A stretch of DNA of 64,000 nucleotides, taken from the NCBI RefSeq assembly GCF_008271745.1, contig NZ_VKKZ01000021.1, positions 1 to 64,000 on the forward strand. Direction: 5' to 3'. The position numbers and the translations under genes are program-made. The notes below the pieces were generated by a model. It had not been told where the DNA came from. It ran no database searches and worked only from the letters and a program-made list of their open reading frames with translations. The stretch is from Rufibacter glacialis (GTDB lineage Bacteria; Bacteroidota; Bacteroidia; Cytophagales; Hymenobacteraceae). Below are positions 45,224 to 53,307 of this stretch, in pieces. Each line of letters starts with the position of its first letter. Positions within the stretch are counted from its first letter, which is position 1.

Positions 45224-46780
45224 CTATTCTTCCTGCAGTACGGTAAAACAGAAGGCAAACGGCTCAAAAGCCGCCACCAGTTCCTGGATGAAGTGGGGGT
45301 TGTTGGTTTGGTACGTAAGCAAGTTGTCTACGCGCTCCTGCAACACTCCTGTAGGGAAGAGCTTCTCTTTCAGGTTGGCCAATTGGTTGTAGGCAGTGTC
45401 GTTTTTGCTCTCCACGGCTTTGTTTAGCTTTTTTTCCAGCATCTGCAGGCTATTCTGGGCTTTCTGGGACTCGGCGCCCACGGTTTTCACCAGCGTAGGG
45501 TCAATGGACTGGGCCAGGGCCTCCACCTGCCGGAACGCGTCTTCCAGCGTCAGCCGTTGCGCCTCCAGGCTCACTTCCTCCTGGTTCAGGAGTTCAGCCA
45601 GGCGTTTCTTCAACTCTGGCAGTTCCAGGAACATCTCAGCCACCGTGAAGCCCAGTTTCTCCAGCCGCTGTCCGTTGGCTTTGGTAATATACATGGCCGA
45701 GTTACGGAGCATCACCGCCGGGTACGGTACCTGGAACGCCTCAAACAGACCTTTGAGCTGGAACCAATAGGCCACCTCGGCCCCGCCGCCAATATAAGCC
45801 AGGTTGGGCAGCACCAGTTCCTGGTACAACGGCCGCAGCACCACGTTGGGACTGAATTTCTGGGGATCCTCCTCGGCCAGCCGCAGAATCTGCTCTCTGG
45901 TGAAAACCAGGTCTGTGTTCAGTACTTTGTAATTGCCATCTTCCTGCACAATGCGTTCGCGCAGGTTGTGGTCCAGGTAAAAGAGGTTGATCTCGCGCAC
46001 CATCACCTGCGGTTTGTAGTGCTGCTCCAGGGCCGCATTGGTTTGGGTCACGGCTGCAAAACCCACCTGCTCGGTGAGTTCCCGCTGCACCACCGGGGTG
46101 AAGTAGTTTTTCAGGGCGGCGGTGTCACCGTCCACGCAGACCACGCCGTAGGCCCCAAACAGACCGTTCACAATGTGCCGCATGGCCTCTGCTAACGTGG
46201 CGCTCTCTGTATAGGCCTGCTCAAACAGGGGGTAGCTTTCGGGCATCTCGTCCAGCAGCTCGTTCAGGCCATCGGTAGAGAAGCGGCCCACGGCTCCTTT
46301 GGCATCACTCTCCCAGGTGTAGTTCTTCCCGAAGAGGGTGAAATGGTTGACCTCGGCAAAGTCATGGTCTTCGGTGGCCATCCAGTAGACGGGCACAAAC
46401 CGCTGAGCCGGATACGCTTTCTGCAGTTCCTGGGCCGTTTTGATGGCCGTCACGATCTTATAGATAAAGTAGAGCGGCCCCGTGAACAGGTTCAGCTGGT
46501 GGCCCGTGGTGATGGTGAAGGTTTGCCCATCGGCTAGGGCCGAGATGTTGGCCTGCACCGCCTCTGACACCTCCACGCCCTGGTACTGGCGCTGGAGTTC
46601 CTGCACCAGCGCCTGCCGCTGCCCCTGCGGGAATTGCCGCTCTTCCATCAGCGCCGAAAAAGAGCTGATTTCTGGAAAATGCGCGTAAAACGGCTGGAGC
46701 TTGGCCTCCTTCCGCAGGTAGTCTAGCACAAGCGAGGAGAAGGCACCGGTGGCGCTATAGTCAATACAGGAAACTTTCAT
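45224..46780 (-). CDS. bshC: Bacillithiol biosynthesis cysteine-adding enzyme
   Basis: A 518-residue enzyme that joins cysteine to glucosaminyl malate, the last step of bacillithiol synthesis. Conserved parts: N-terminal TGHQLNLFTGPLYFIYK nucleotide-binding-like segment, PVYWMATEDHDFAEVNHF, and the coiled-coil C-terminal half (LNQEEVSLEAQRL ... LEKKLNKAVESK). ATG 46780 is used because the family begins with a MKVSCIDYSAT-type sequence. Confidence 0.93.
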   Translation of the reverse strand: MKVSCIDYSATGAFSSLVLDYLRKEAKLQPFYAHFPEISSFSALMEERQFPQGQRQALVQELQRQYQGVEVSEAVQANISALADGQTFTITTGHQLNLFTGPLYFIYKIVTAIKTAQELQKAYPAQRFVPVYWMATEDHDFAEVNHFTLFGKNYTWESDAKGAVGRFSTDGLNELLDEMPESYPLFEQAYTESATLAEAMRHIVNGLFGAYGVVCVDGDTAALKNYFTPVVQRELTEQVGFAAVTQTNAALEQHYKPQVMVREINLFYLDHNLRERIVQEDGNYKVLNTDLVFTREQILRLAEEDPQKFSPNVVLRPLYQELVLPNLAYIGGGAEVAYWFQLKGLFEAFQVPYPAVMLRNSAMYITKANGQRLEKLGFTVAEMFLELPELKKRLAELLNQEEVSLEAQRLTLEDAFRQVEALAQSIDPTLVKTVGAESQKAQNSLQMLEKKLNKAVESKNDTAYNQLANLKEKLFPTGVLQERVDNLLTYQTNNPHFIQELVAAFEPFAFCFTVLQEE

Positions 46781-46935
46781 ATCTGGCGAAGGCCCGTATG
46801 GAGCGGGCGCTTCCTGCAAAGGTAAAATCTATTTTTAGAATAATACCCGTAGTACGTTCCTTGACTTTGCCCAGGTGGTGTCTTGCAGGAAACTACAGAA
46901 ATTGAGATACTTGCCTTTTTAAGAGATAGAAGCCT

Positions 46936-46970
46936 GTTTTAGGGTTTCTTTTTGGAAAAGAGGCTGAAAA
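46936..46970. repeat. 35-bp intergenic palindrome, copy 17
   Basis: GTTTTAGGGTTTCTTTTTGG ... GAGGCTGAAAA upstream of bshC. Confidence 0.65.
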
Positions 46971-47034
46971 AAGAAGATCCCACCCTTGTTATTTTTCAAG
47001 TCCTATGATTGCCGGCCCTTGTATATGCTGGTAT

Positions 47035-47094
47035 ATGCTGGCGCGGCCTCCAGGCTCGTGGCTTCTGATAATGGGTAGTTTCCAGACTACCTTG
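47035..47094. repeat. Dispersed repeat C, copy 3
   Basis: GCTGGCGCGG - GGCTCGTGGC - GATAATG - GTAGTTTCCAGACTAC, parallel to copies at 16971 and 34012. Confidence 0.7.
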
Positions 47095-47159
47095 CTGCAA
47101 AGCAGCGAAAGGCGCGTTCATGGACCACGTTTCCACGCTACCCCGCCTGCTCAAAAGGA

Positions 47160-47198
47160 CCTCGTAGTGTCCGAAGGACCTACGAGTGTCTGTGCCAA
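47160..47198 (-). repeat. Dispersed repeat E, copy 2
   Basis: CCTCGTAGTGTCC ... GGACCTACGAGTGTCTGTGCC, reverse-oriented relative to 33930-33970. Confidence 0.75.
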
Positions 47199-47341
47199 GC
47201 GCCCTCCTTTTCGCCAACAGGAGATTGGCTGTCTGGCCTGTGCTTAGAGCGCTATCGCTAACTCTACGCACAACAATAGGTTCGGCCAACCGGGAGACTC
47301 GCCTCAAAGAGAGCCTTGGGTTTTGACGCCTGAAAACAAAA

Positions 47342-47374
47342 AGACCTCACAGGTTTTCAAAACCTGTGAGGTCT
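47342..47374. terminator. Perfect 33-bp palindrome (CCTCACAGG type)
   Basis: 16-bp arms AGACCTCACAGGTTTT and its complement around a single C. Palindromes of exactly this sequence type are familiar between genes in Bacteroidota; it lies 70 bases beyond the rimO stop and may terminate rimO transcription. Confidence 0.7.
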
Positions 47375-47415
47375 ACTTAGGTGAGGCCTGAATGTCCCAG
47401 ATATATCCTCTCTTC

Positions 47416-47450
47416 GTTTAAGCGCTGTTTTTTGTAAAACAGACTACAAA
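47416..47450. repeat. 35-bp intergenic palindrome, copy 18
   Basis: GTTTAAGCGCTGTTTTTTGTAAAACAG ... CTACAAA; overlaps the rimO stop codon. Confidence 0.65.
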
Positions 47451-48802
47451 TGAAGGCTGGAAGCTTCTTGCTCTACCGGAGCATAGTTGTTGGTCACTAC
47501 TTCGCCGTACAGGTCAAAATCTGTGGAGCTGGTGATTTTCACGTTAGCGAAGTCACCCAGGCGCACATAGGTGCTGTCTGCCGGTACCAATACCTCGTTA
47601 TCTACCTCCGGGGAATCGTACTGGGTTCGGCCCACGAAGTAGCCGCTTTCTTTGCGGTCGAACAAGACTTTGTAGGTATTGCCTACTTTGGCTTCGTTCA
47701 TCTCCATGGAGATGCCTTGCTGCAGTTCCATGATGATATCAGCCCGCTCCTGTTTCACTTCCTCCGGCACGTCGTCTACCAGGGTGTGGGAATGGGTATT
47801 CTCTTCGTGGCTGTAGGTGAAGATGCCCAGGCGGTCAAAGCGGGATTCCTCAACCCAGCGATACATCTCCTCAAAGTCCTGCTGCGTCTCGCCGGGGTGA
47901 CCGGCAATCAACGTAGTGCGCAGGGCGATGTCTGGTACGCGCTGCCGGATGGTATCTACCAACTCCAGCGTCCGGCGCTTGGAGATACCGCGGCGCATGG
48001 TCTTGAGCATGTTGTCTGAGATGTGCTGCAGGGGCATGTCCAGGTACTTGCAGATGTTCTCGCGCTCTACCATCACGTCCAGGGCATCCATCGGGAACTG
48101 GCTCGGGTAGGCGTACTGCATTCTGATCCACTCAATGCCGTTCACGTCTGAGAGTCGCTGTAACAGCTCCGCTAGTTTACGCTCACCGTAGTGCTGCAAC
48201 CCGTAATACGTTAAGTCCTGGGCTATCAGAATCAATTCTTTGGTACCCATGTTGGCCAGCCGCGTGGCTTCTTTCACCAGGCTGTCTATGGGGCGGTCTA
48301 CATGCTTGCCGCGCATCAAGGGGATGGCGCAGAACGAGCAAGGACGGTTACAGCCCTCGGCGATTTTGAAGTAGGCGTAGTGCTTGGGCGTGGTGAGCAG
48401 ACGCTCGCCAATGAGTTCGTGCTTGTAGTCGGCCTCCAGGGTCTTGAGCAACTGGGGCAACTCCAGGGTCCCGAAGTAGGCGTCTACCTGCGGGATTTCA
48501 GCCTCCAGCGAGTCTTTGTAGCGCTGCGAAAGGCAACCGGTCACGTATAATTTATCAATGGCGCCCGCTTCTTTGGCATCGGCGTAGCGCAGGATGGTGT
48601 CAATGGATTCCTGCTTGGCGTTGTCAATGAAGCCGCAGGTATTCACGATGATGATGTTGGCGTCATCTTTCTCTGAATCATGTACCACCTGGCGGTCGTT
48701 GGCCTGTAACTGGCCCATGAGTACTTCAGAGTCTACCAGGTTTTTGGAGCAACCCAGCGTGATAACGTTGTATTTGTCTTGTTTAAGCGATCTTACTTTC
48801 AC
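47444..48802 (-). CDS. rimO: Ribosomal protein S12 methylthiotransferase
   Basis: A 452-residue radical-SAM enzyme that methylthiolates an aspartate of ribosomal protein S12. Visible parts: N-terminal [Fe-S] domain with TLGCSKNLVDSEVLMG, radical-SAM CNRPCSFCAIPLMRG (CxxxCxxC), and a C-terminal TRAM domain. It begins with GTG (48800-48802), as the KVRSLKQDKYNVITLGCS N-terminus is typical and no ATG exists upstream in frame. Adjacent to ftsY in a common Bacteroidota order. Confidence 0.94.
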   Translation of the reverse strand: MKVRSLKQDKYNVITLGCSKNLVDSEVLMGQLQANDRQVVHDSEKDDANIIIVNTCGFIDNAKQESIDTILRYADAKEAGAIDKLYVTGCLSQRYKDSLEAEIPQVDAYFGTLELPQLLKTLEADYKHELIGERLLTTPKHYAYFKIAEGCNRPCSFCAIPLMRGKHVDRPIDSLVKEATRLANMGTKELILIAQDLTYYGLQHYGERKLAELLQRLSDVNGIEWIRMQYAYPSQFPMDALDVMVERENICKYLDMPLQHISDNMLKTMRRGISKRRTLELVDTIRQRVPDIALRTTLIAGHPGETQQDFEEMYRWVEESRFDRLGIFTYSHEENTHSHTLVDDVPEEVKQERADIIMELQQGISMEMNEAKVGNTYKVLFDRKESGYFVGRTQYDSPEVDNEVLVPADSTYVRLGDFANVKITSSTDFDLYGEVVTNNYAPVEQEASSLHL

Positions 48803-49161
48803 GTGCCTGTCTTAGGGAATTCTTACTTATGGGGAGCAACAACCAAAAAGGGGTGATTGGTTTACTTTCTGCTCTATATTATTGAAATCAGCCTTGAAAC
48901 AGCCTGATTCTTTCTTCTGTTATCTTTTCTCGGGTTCAAGTTTGGACCTATCCTGCTCTGAAGTGTGCAGCCTCAGGATACGTATTTCAGGCTTCTTTCT
49001 ACTTCTATGTCTTGCAAGTTGAAAACCTGCGGCAATGGTGGCTCCAAGTTAAAAACTTGAAGCAGGGAAGGCTTCTCTAGTTCGTTTGAAAGATCCTTTC
49101 AGGATGACAAAGAGAAGCTGTTAGGAACAAGAAGAAGTGAAGAAGGCATGTCTATCCTTCT
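48803..49161. other. Intergenic stretch, weak repeat only
   Basis: About 360 bases between rimO and ftsY. A degenerate palindrome-like segment occurs at 48860-48900; otherwise nothing recognised. Confidence 0.5.
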
Positions 49162-49196
49162 GTTTTGGGCCTGTTTTATCAGAAAAGGCCCAGATA
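49162..49196. repeat. 35-bp intergenic palindrome, copy 19
   Basis: GTTTTGGGCCTGTTTTATCAGAAAAGGCCC, ends 8 bases from the ftsY stop; GGGCC/GGCCC arms are perfect. Confidence 0.75.
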
Positions 49197-49204
49197 CAGC
49201 CTTT

Positions 49205-50164
49205 CTATTTCTTGGAGAACAGCGAATCCACGAACTCGCGTTTGTCAAACACCTGCAGGTCTTCTACGCGCTCGCCTACGCCAATGTATTTCACGGGGAT
49301 CTTGAATTCGTCTGAGATCCCGATGATCACGCCTCCTTTGGCGGTGCCGTCCAGTTTGGTCACGGCCAGAGCGGTTACTTCCGTGGCTTTGGTGAACTCC
49401 CGGGCCTGGATCACGGCGTTCTGCCCCGTAGAACCATCCAACACCAGCAATACCTCGTGCGGAGCGGCATCAATCACTTTCTGCATCACGCGCTTGATCT
49501 TGGTGAGCTCGTTCATGAGGCCCACTTTGGTGTGCAGACGGCCGGCGGTGTCAATGATCACCACGTCGGCGCCCATCTCCACGCCTTTTTTCACGGCGTC
49601 ATAGGCTACTGAGGCAGGGTCTGTGTTCATGCCGTGGTCAATGACCGGAATGCCAACGCGGTCGCCCCAGATCTTGAGTTGGTCTACCGCGGCGGCCCTG
49701 AACGTGTCTCCGGCGCCCAACACTACTTTCTTTCCGGCTTTGTGGAACTGCGAGGCGAGCTTACCAATGGTGGTAGTCTTGCCCACGCCATTCACGCCAA
49801 CTACCATGATCACGTACGGTTGTCCGCCGGTGTCTGGCAGACTGAAGTCTTCGGCCACGCCCCCGGTGTTTTCTTCCATGAGGTCCATGATCTCTTCGCG
49901 CAGAATGCGGTCCAGGTCAGAGGTTCCCACGTATTTGTCGCGGGCCACGCGTTTCTCAATGCGGTCAATGATCTTGACGGTGGTGCCAATCCCCACATCA
50001 GCGTGTACCAAGACGGTCTCCAGCTCATCCAGCACCTCTTCATCCACCTTAGACTTGCCTACTACGGCTTTGCTGAGTTGGTCAAAGAAGGAGGTCTTGG
50101 TTTTCTCCAGACCTTTGTCTAGAGATTCTTTTTTGTCTTTGCTGAAGAAACCGAAAAGTGCCAT
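49205..50164 (-). CDS. ftsY: Signal recognition particle receptor FtsY
   Basis: A 319-residue SRP-type GTPase that docks ribosome-SRP complexes at the inner membrane. NG-domain motifs: GVNGVGKTTT (P-loop), DTFRAAAVDQLK, DTAGRL, and TKLDGTAKGG. The acidic N-terminal extension of E. coli is absent, as usual in this phylum. It lies downstream of rpmG and DUF4295 on the same strand. Confidence 0.96.
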   Translation of the reverse strand: MALFGFFSKDKKESLDKGLEKTKTSFFDQLSKAVVGKSKVDEEVLDELETVLVHADVGIGTTVKIIDRIEKRVARDKYVGTSDLDRILREEIMDLMEENTGGVAEDFSLPDTGGQPYVIMVVGVNGVGKTTTIGKLASQFHKAGKKVVLGAGDTFRAAAVDQLKIWGDRVGIPVIDHGMNTDPASVAYDAVKKGVEMGADVVIIDTAGRLHTKVGLMNELTKIKRVMQKVIDAAPHEVLLVLDGSTGQNAVIQAREFTKATEVTALAVTKLDGTAKGGVIIGISDEFKIPVKYIGVGERVEDLQVFDKREFVDSLFSKK

Positions 50165-50276
50165 AGCGGTCTAGGGTACTATTGGAGGTGAGAATTATGG
50201 TAAACAGGAATATACCAAAAAAGTCCCGCGTATGGAGGGACTTTTACAGGTATATCATCAATGCGATATAAGGCAA

Positions 50277-50429
50277 TTATTTTTTAAGGGCGTCTTGCAC
50301 TTGGTCAATCGGCACCATCTCTTCTCTGAAGGTGTACGCGCCAGTCTTAGGAGACTTAACCGCTTTGATCACTTTCGCCCAGTCTTTACCAGTGGCGGTT
50401 TTCAGGGTTGCTACTACTTTCTTAGCCAT
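50277..50429 (-). CDS. DUF4295 small protein
   Basis: A 50-residue basic protein beginning MAKKVVATLKTATGKDWAKV and ending with IDQVQDALKK. This very short family occurs between rpmG and ftsY across Bacteroidota; the position, basic composition and co-transcription with ribosomal protein genes suggest a ribosome-associated role, which is not demonstrated. Two bases separate it from the rpmG stop. Confidence 0.9.
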   Translation of the reverse strand: MAKKVVATLKTATGKDWAKVIKAVKSPKTGAYTFREEMVPIDQVQDALKK

Positions 50430-50431
50430 GG

Positions 50432-50620
50432 TTATTTAATTTCTTTATGAACGGTAACTTTCTTCATGAACGGATTGAACTTCTTCATCTCCAAACGCTC
50501 AGGAGTGTTCTTTCTGTTTTTGGTAGTGATATACCGAGACATGCCAGGTACAGAGGAGTTTTTCTGCTCAGTGCACTCCAAAATCACCTGAACTCTATTG
50601 CCTTTAGCTTTCTTTGCCAT
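50432..50620 (-). CDS. rpmG: 50S ribosomal protein L33
   Basis: A 62-residue ribosomal protein of the large subunit. The [20 protein letters not shown] opening and [21 protein letters not shown] core are typical. It has a clear Bacteroidota promoter 28-59 bases upstream and drives the rpmG-DUF4295-ftsY operon. Confidence 0.97.
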   Translation of the reverse strand: MAKKAKGNRVQVILECTEQKNSSVPGMSRYITTKNRKNTPERLEMKKFNPFMKKVTVHKEIK

Positions 50621-50647
50621 CGCGAAGTTGATTTTTATTTAGGACTG

Positions 50648-50679
50648 CAAATATACGAGCTTAGTCCTTTATTTACAAA
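50648..50679 (-). promoter_or_regulatory. Bacteroidota-type promoter of rpmG
   Basis: On the minus strand, TTTG (50676-50679) and TATATTTG (50648-50655) are separated by exactly 20 bases, matching the Bacteroidota consensus TTTG-N19-21-TAnnTTTG. The rpmG ATG lies 27 bases downstream. Confidence 0.8.
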
Positions 50680-50752
50680 TGGTTTCTATAATTTTCTACC
50701 TGCAGCGCTTATCACGCCGCCAGCAGCAGGACAAAGCTACGGCATAAATCCT

Positions 50753-50788
50753 GTTTTGCCCTCATTTTACCGGAAACGAGCGTAAAAT
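50753..50788. repeat. 35-bp intergenic palindrome, copy 20
   Basis: GTTTTGCCCTCATTTTACCGGAAACGAG ... CGTAAAAT, between the aminopeptidase stop and rpmG. Confidence 0.65.
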
Positions 50789-50831
50789 ACTTTTCCTGCA
50801 CCTTGTCTATGTACCCTCCACTACGGGTTTC

Positions 50832-52451
50832 CTACTTCAGTTCCGGCAGTTTGAAGTTATCCAGCGGACTGGGCTGGGCCATGGTGGCCTCTATGTCTTT
50901 CACGGTGCGTGGCGCCCCAATTGAGAGGTTCTCCCAGCCTTTCTCGGTGATCAGAATATCGTCCTCAATACGTACGCCAATGCCCCACCACTTCTTATCG
51001 CAGGGGCTGCCTTCCGGAATATAGATCCCGGGCTCTACCGTGATTACCGTGTTGGACTTGAACGGCCCGTAGGTGCCACGGTCATGCACGTCCAAGCCCA
51101 GGTAGTGCGACACCCCGTGCATGGTGTAGCGGCGGGCTTCTTCGGGCTTCTGGATAATACCCAGTTTCACCAAGCCATCAGCCATCACTTTCTGGGCGGC
51201 GGTATTGGGGGCGTTGAACGGGTTGCCCACTTTGCATTCTTTGAAACCTGCCTCCTGCGCGGCATAGACCAGCTCGTAGATCTGCTTCTGCGCCGCAGAA
51301 AACTTGCCGTTGGCAGGAATGGTGCGGGTCACGTCGGCGGTGTAGCCGTGGTATTCGGCGCCCAAGTCCATTAACACCAGGTCGGCGCCCAGGCGGGGCT
51401 TCTCGTTGTCAATGTAGTGCAGGATACAGCCATTGTTGCCCGCCCCTACTATAGATGGGTAGCCTTCATACTCCGCGCCGTATTTCTTGTATACGAACTC
51501 ATGTATACCCTGCACCTCGGTCTCTGACATGGCGGGGTGCATGGCTTTCATGACCTCCACCTGCCCAATAGCCGACATACCGATGGCCTTGCGCAGCAGT
51601 TTCAGCTCTTCGGGGGTCTTTATTTCCCGCATCTGGTTGAGGATGTTCTCAAGGGTGGTGAGGTCTAATTTCTCCTTAGGCATGTTGGCTACCACGGCTG
51701 CCCGGGCCGGTGCGTCTTTGGCCGCCAGGTAGTTCTTCAGGAAAGTGTTATTGCTCAGGCTTGGGTTGTTGGCGATCTGCGTACGCACTTCCTGCTGCAC
51801 CCGCTCCCCTGCCTGGGCATCATACTGCCTGATAACCTGATAGAGCTGCTGTTGCGAAAAATCATAGCCAGGCGCCACTCCTATCTTCTGCCGGAACTGC
51901 GCCACCAGGTCATACAGATCGGCTCTGTCCCGGGCATCGTTGCGCAGGTCGGTGGGCAGGTTCAGGAACAGGATCTGCTGGAAAGCGGCAGTGTCTAGCC
52001 GGAAGTTGGCAAAAGCGGTGGCGGGCAGCGCATGCGTCAGGCCCAAATGCTGCTTCACCCCTTCCTCGCCCAGGCGCTTGCCGGTCCAGGACTCAGCCTG
52101 CGGGTTACGGGGCTGCGCGAAAAGCACTTCCTCTGTGGCCACGCCGTTGATAACGTGCTGGTCTGAAAACAACAGCAGAACGGCATTGGACTCACGATAA
52201 CCAGTGAGGTAATAGAAATCTGGGTGCTGGTGGAAATGGAAATCCACGTCGTTGGCGCGGTTCCGGATGGGGTTGGAAAAGAAAACGGCAACGGAGTGGG
52301 CCGGCAGCTTTTGCCGCAGGGCCTCTCTCCGTTGCCGGTGAAATTCTTTATCCAGGAAATCTGCAGGTTTGTCCGGGCCAGTTGATTGCGCGGTCACCCC
52401 TAGCGGCAGCGACACAAGCAATGTTAAACAAAGGTGTCGCAGAGCCTTCAT
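50832..52451 (-). CDS. Exported Xaa-Pro aminopeptidase (M24B)
   Basis: A 539-residue peptidase that removes N-terminal residues preceding proline. A signal peptide (1-20, ending VTAQ) precedes an N-terminal AMP_N domain (about 35-180) and the pita-bread M24 domain with metal ligands in LMDLGAEYHGYTADVTRTIP, GVSHYLGLDVHDRG, ITVEPGIYIP and GVRIEDD. Export suggests periplasmic peptide trimming. It is placed between rpmB and rpmG, which are usually adjacent in Bacteroidota, starting 9 bases after rpmB. Confidence 0.92.
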   Translation of the reverse strand: MKALRHLCLTLLVSLPLGVTAQSTGPDKPADFLDKEFHRQRREALRQKLPAHSVAVFFSNPIRNRANDVDFHFHQHPDFYYLTGYRESNAVLLLFSDQHVINGVATEEVLFAQPRNPQAESWTGKRLGEEGVKQHLGLTHALPATAFANFRLDTAAFQQILFLNLPTDLRNDARDRADLYDLVAQFRQKIGVAPGYDFSQQQLYQVIRQYDAQAGERVQQEVRTQIANNPSLSNNTFLKNYLAAKDAPARAAVVANMPKEKLDLTTLENILNQMREIKTPEELKLLRKAIGMSAIGQVEVMKAMHPAMSETEVQGIHEFVYKKYGAEYEGYPSIVGAGNNGCILHYIDNEKPRLGADLVLMDLGAEYHGYTADVTRTIPANGKFSAAQKQIYELVYAAQEAGFKECKVGNPFNAPNTAAQKVMADGLVKLGIIQKPEEARRYTMHGVSHYLGLDVHDRGTYGPFKSNTVITVEPGIYIPEGSPCDKKWWGIGVRIEDDILITEKGWENLSIGAPRTVKDIEATMAQPSPLDNFKLPELK

Positions 52452-52460
52452 GGCAGAGAT

Positions 52461-52700
52461 TTAGTAAACGATGTATCCGTCTTCTTTGGCTTTCTTCAAA
52501 ACCGCAGAGATACCGTTTTTGGTGATATTGCGCAGGGCAGACGTAGAAACTTTCAACGTAACCCAAGCATCTTCCTCAGGGATGAAGAAACGCTTCTTCT
52601 GCAAGTTAGGGTAAAACTTACGCTTGGTTTTATTGTTGGCGTGCGAAACGCGGTTACCCACCTGCACTCTTTTACCGGTTAAATCACAAACTCGTGCCAT
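52461..52700 (-). CDS. rpmB: 50S ribosomal protein L28
   Basis: A 79-residue ribosomal protein: MARVCDLTGKRVQVGNRVSH opening and the NNKTKRKFYPNLQKKRFF core identify L28. The gene for the secreted aminopeptidase follows after 9 bases, so L28 may head a mixed operon. Confidence 0.97.
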   Translation of the reverse strand: MARVCDLTGKRVQVGNRVSHANNKTKRKFYPNLQKKRFFIPEEDAWVTLKVSTSALRNITKNGISAVLKKAKEDGYIVY

Positions 52701-52735
52701 TGTATCGTTAGTATCGTTTTATTACAAAAGGGATG

Positions 52736-52766
52736 CAAATATCCGTAAAAAGTTGGGCAATGTCAA
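52736..52766 (-). promoter_or_regulatory. Possible promoter of rpmB
   Basis: On the minus strand TTGACA-like TTGA (52763-52766) and GATATTTG (52736-52743) are 19 bases apart, a partial match to the TTTG/TAnnTTTG consensus. Confidence 0.4.
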
Positions 52767-52811
52767 CCCTTGACCGCAACTTTTTTCTTTAATGCCTTCT
52801 TAAAAAGAGAA

Positions 52812-53009
52812 TTACCCTGGCTCACCGTCTCTTTTGCTTCCATCTGCGGAGCCTATTTGGCCCTTTTTCAGGAAACCGTAGGGGCAGTGCTTACAGCCGC
52901 TTTGGCAGCAGTAACCGCGCCGGCGGTGGTATTGCTCCGTGAAAACCATGAGCCCCTGCTCGTTGAAATAGAAGTCGCCGGGCTCCAGCGGCAGCGGTTT
53001 TGGCTTCAT
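52812..53009 (-). CDS. DUF5522 small cysteine-rich protein
   Basis: A 65-residue protein with the family segment GDFYFNEQGLMVFTEQYHRRRGYCCQ and a cysteine cluster GYCCQSGCKHCPYG (four Cys plus His) that may bind a metal. Function unknown. It ends about 110 bases upstream of rpmB on the same strand. Confidence 0.85.
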   Translation of the reverse strand: MKPKPLPLEPGDFYFNEQGLMVFTEQYHRRRGYCCQSGCKHCPYGFLKKGQIGSADGSKRDGEPG

Positions 53010-53169
53010 GGTGCAAAGATACGCAGCCTGGGCGGTAAAATTAGTTTTTGATGGTTGGTTGTTAGTTATTGGACCCTTTGATATATCGCTAACCCCAGGT
53101 TCACCCTTTGCAATGAGTGAGGAGGAAATTTCTACTGGTGGATTAAATCTGCAGAAGAAAGCAATGCGT

Positions 53170-53199
53170 GGGAGACAAGGCAGTGCCTTGTCTCTACAG
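53170..53199. repeat. Dispersed repeat B, copy 2
   Basis: GGGAGACAAGGCAGTGCCTTGTCTCTAC, almost perfect 11-bp arms, downstream of the SIMPL gene. Confidence 0.85.
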
Positions 53200-53243
53200 A
53201 AATAACTATTGGGAACGTGGCAATTCTTTTTCTCCAGGAGATG

Positions 53244-53274
53244 GTAGAGACAACGGCACCGCCTTGTCTCTCAC
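53244..53274. repeat. Dispersed repeat B, copy 3
   Basis: GTAGAGACAACGGC - GCCTTGTCTCTCAC, 45 bases from copy 2 and next to the SIMPL stop. Confidence 0.8.
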
Positions 53275-53307
53275 GTGTCAGGTTGCAACTCTGCACCGGC
53301 ACATCAT

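Larger units (their letters stand above)
46781..47415. other. Intergenic stretch rich in dispersed repeats
   Basis: Between rimO and bshC on the minus strand. It contains palindrome copy 17 (46936-46970), repeats C (47035-47094) and E (47160-47198), and a perfect palindrome (47342-47374). The 100-codon frames here are made of repeat sequence. Confidence 0.65.

Noticed and set aside
44574-45392. 272-codon open frame on the plus strand
   Set aside because: Runs antisense through the cyclo-ligase and the end of bshC; residue composition is not protein-like.
48860-48900. Possible additional 35-bp palindrome
   Set aside because: Spacing is longer (41 bases) and core pairing poor, so it was not counted.
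52858-52890. Palindrome-family-like segment (CTTTTTCAGGAAACCG)
   Set aside because: Lies inside the DUF5522 gene and lacks the outer arms; considered chance resemblance.
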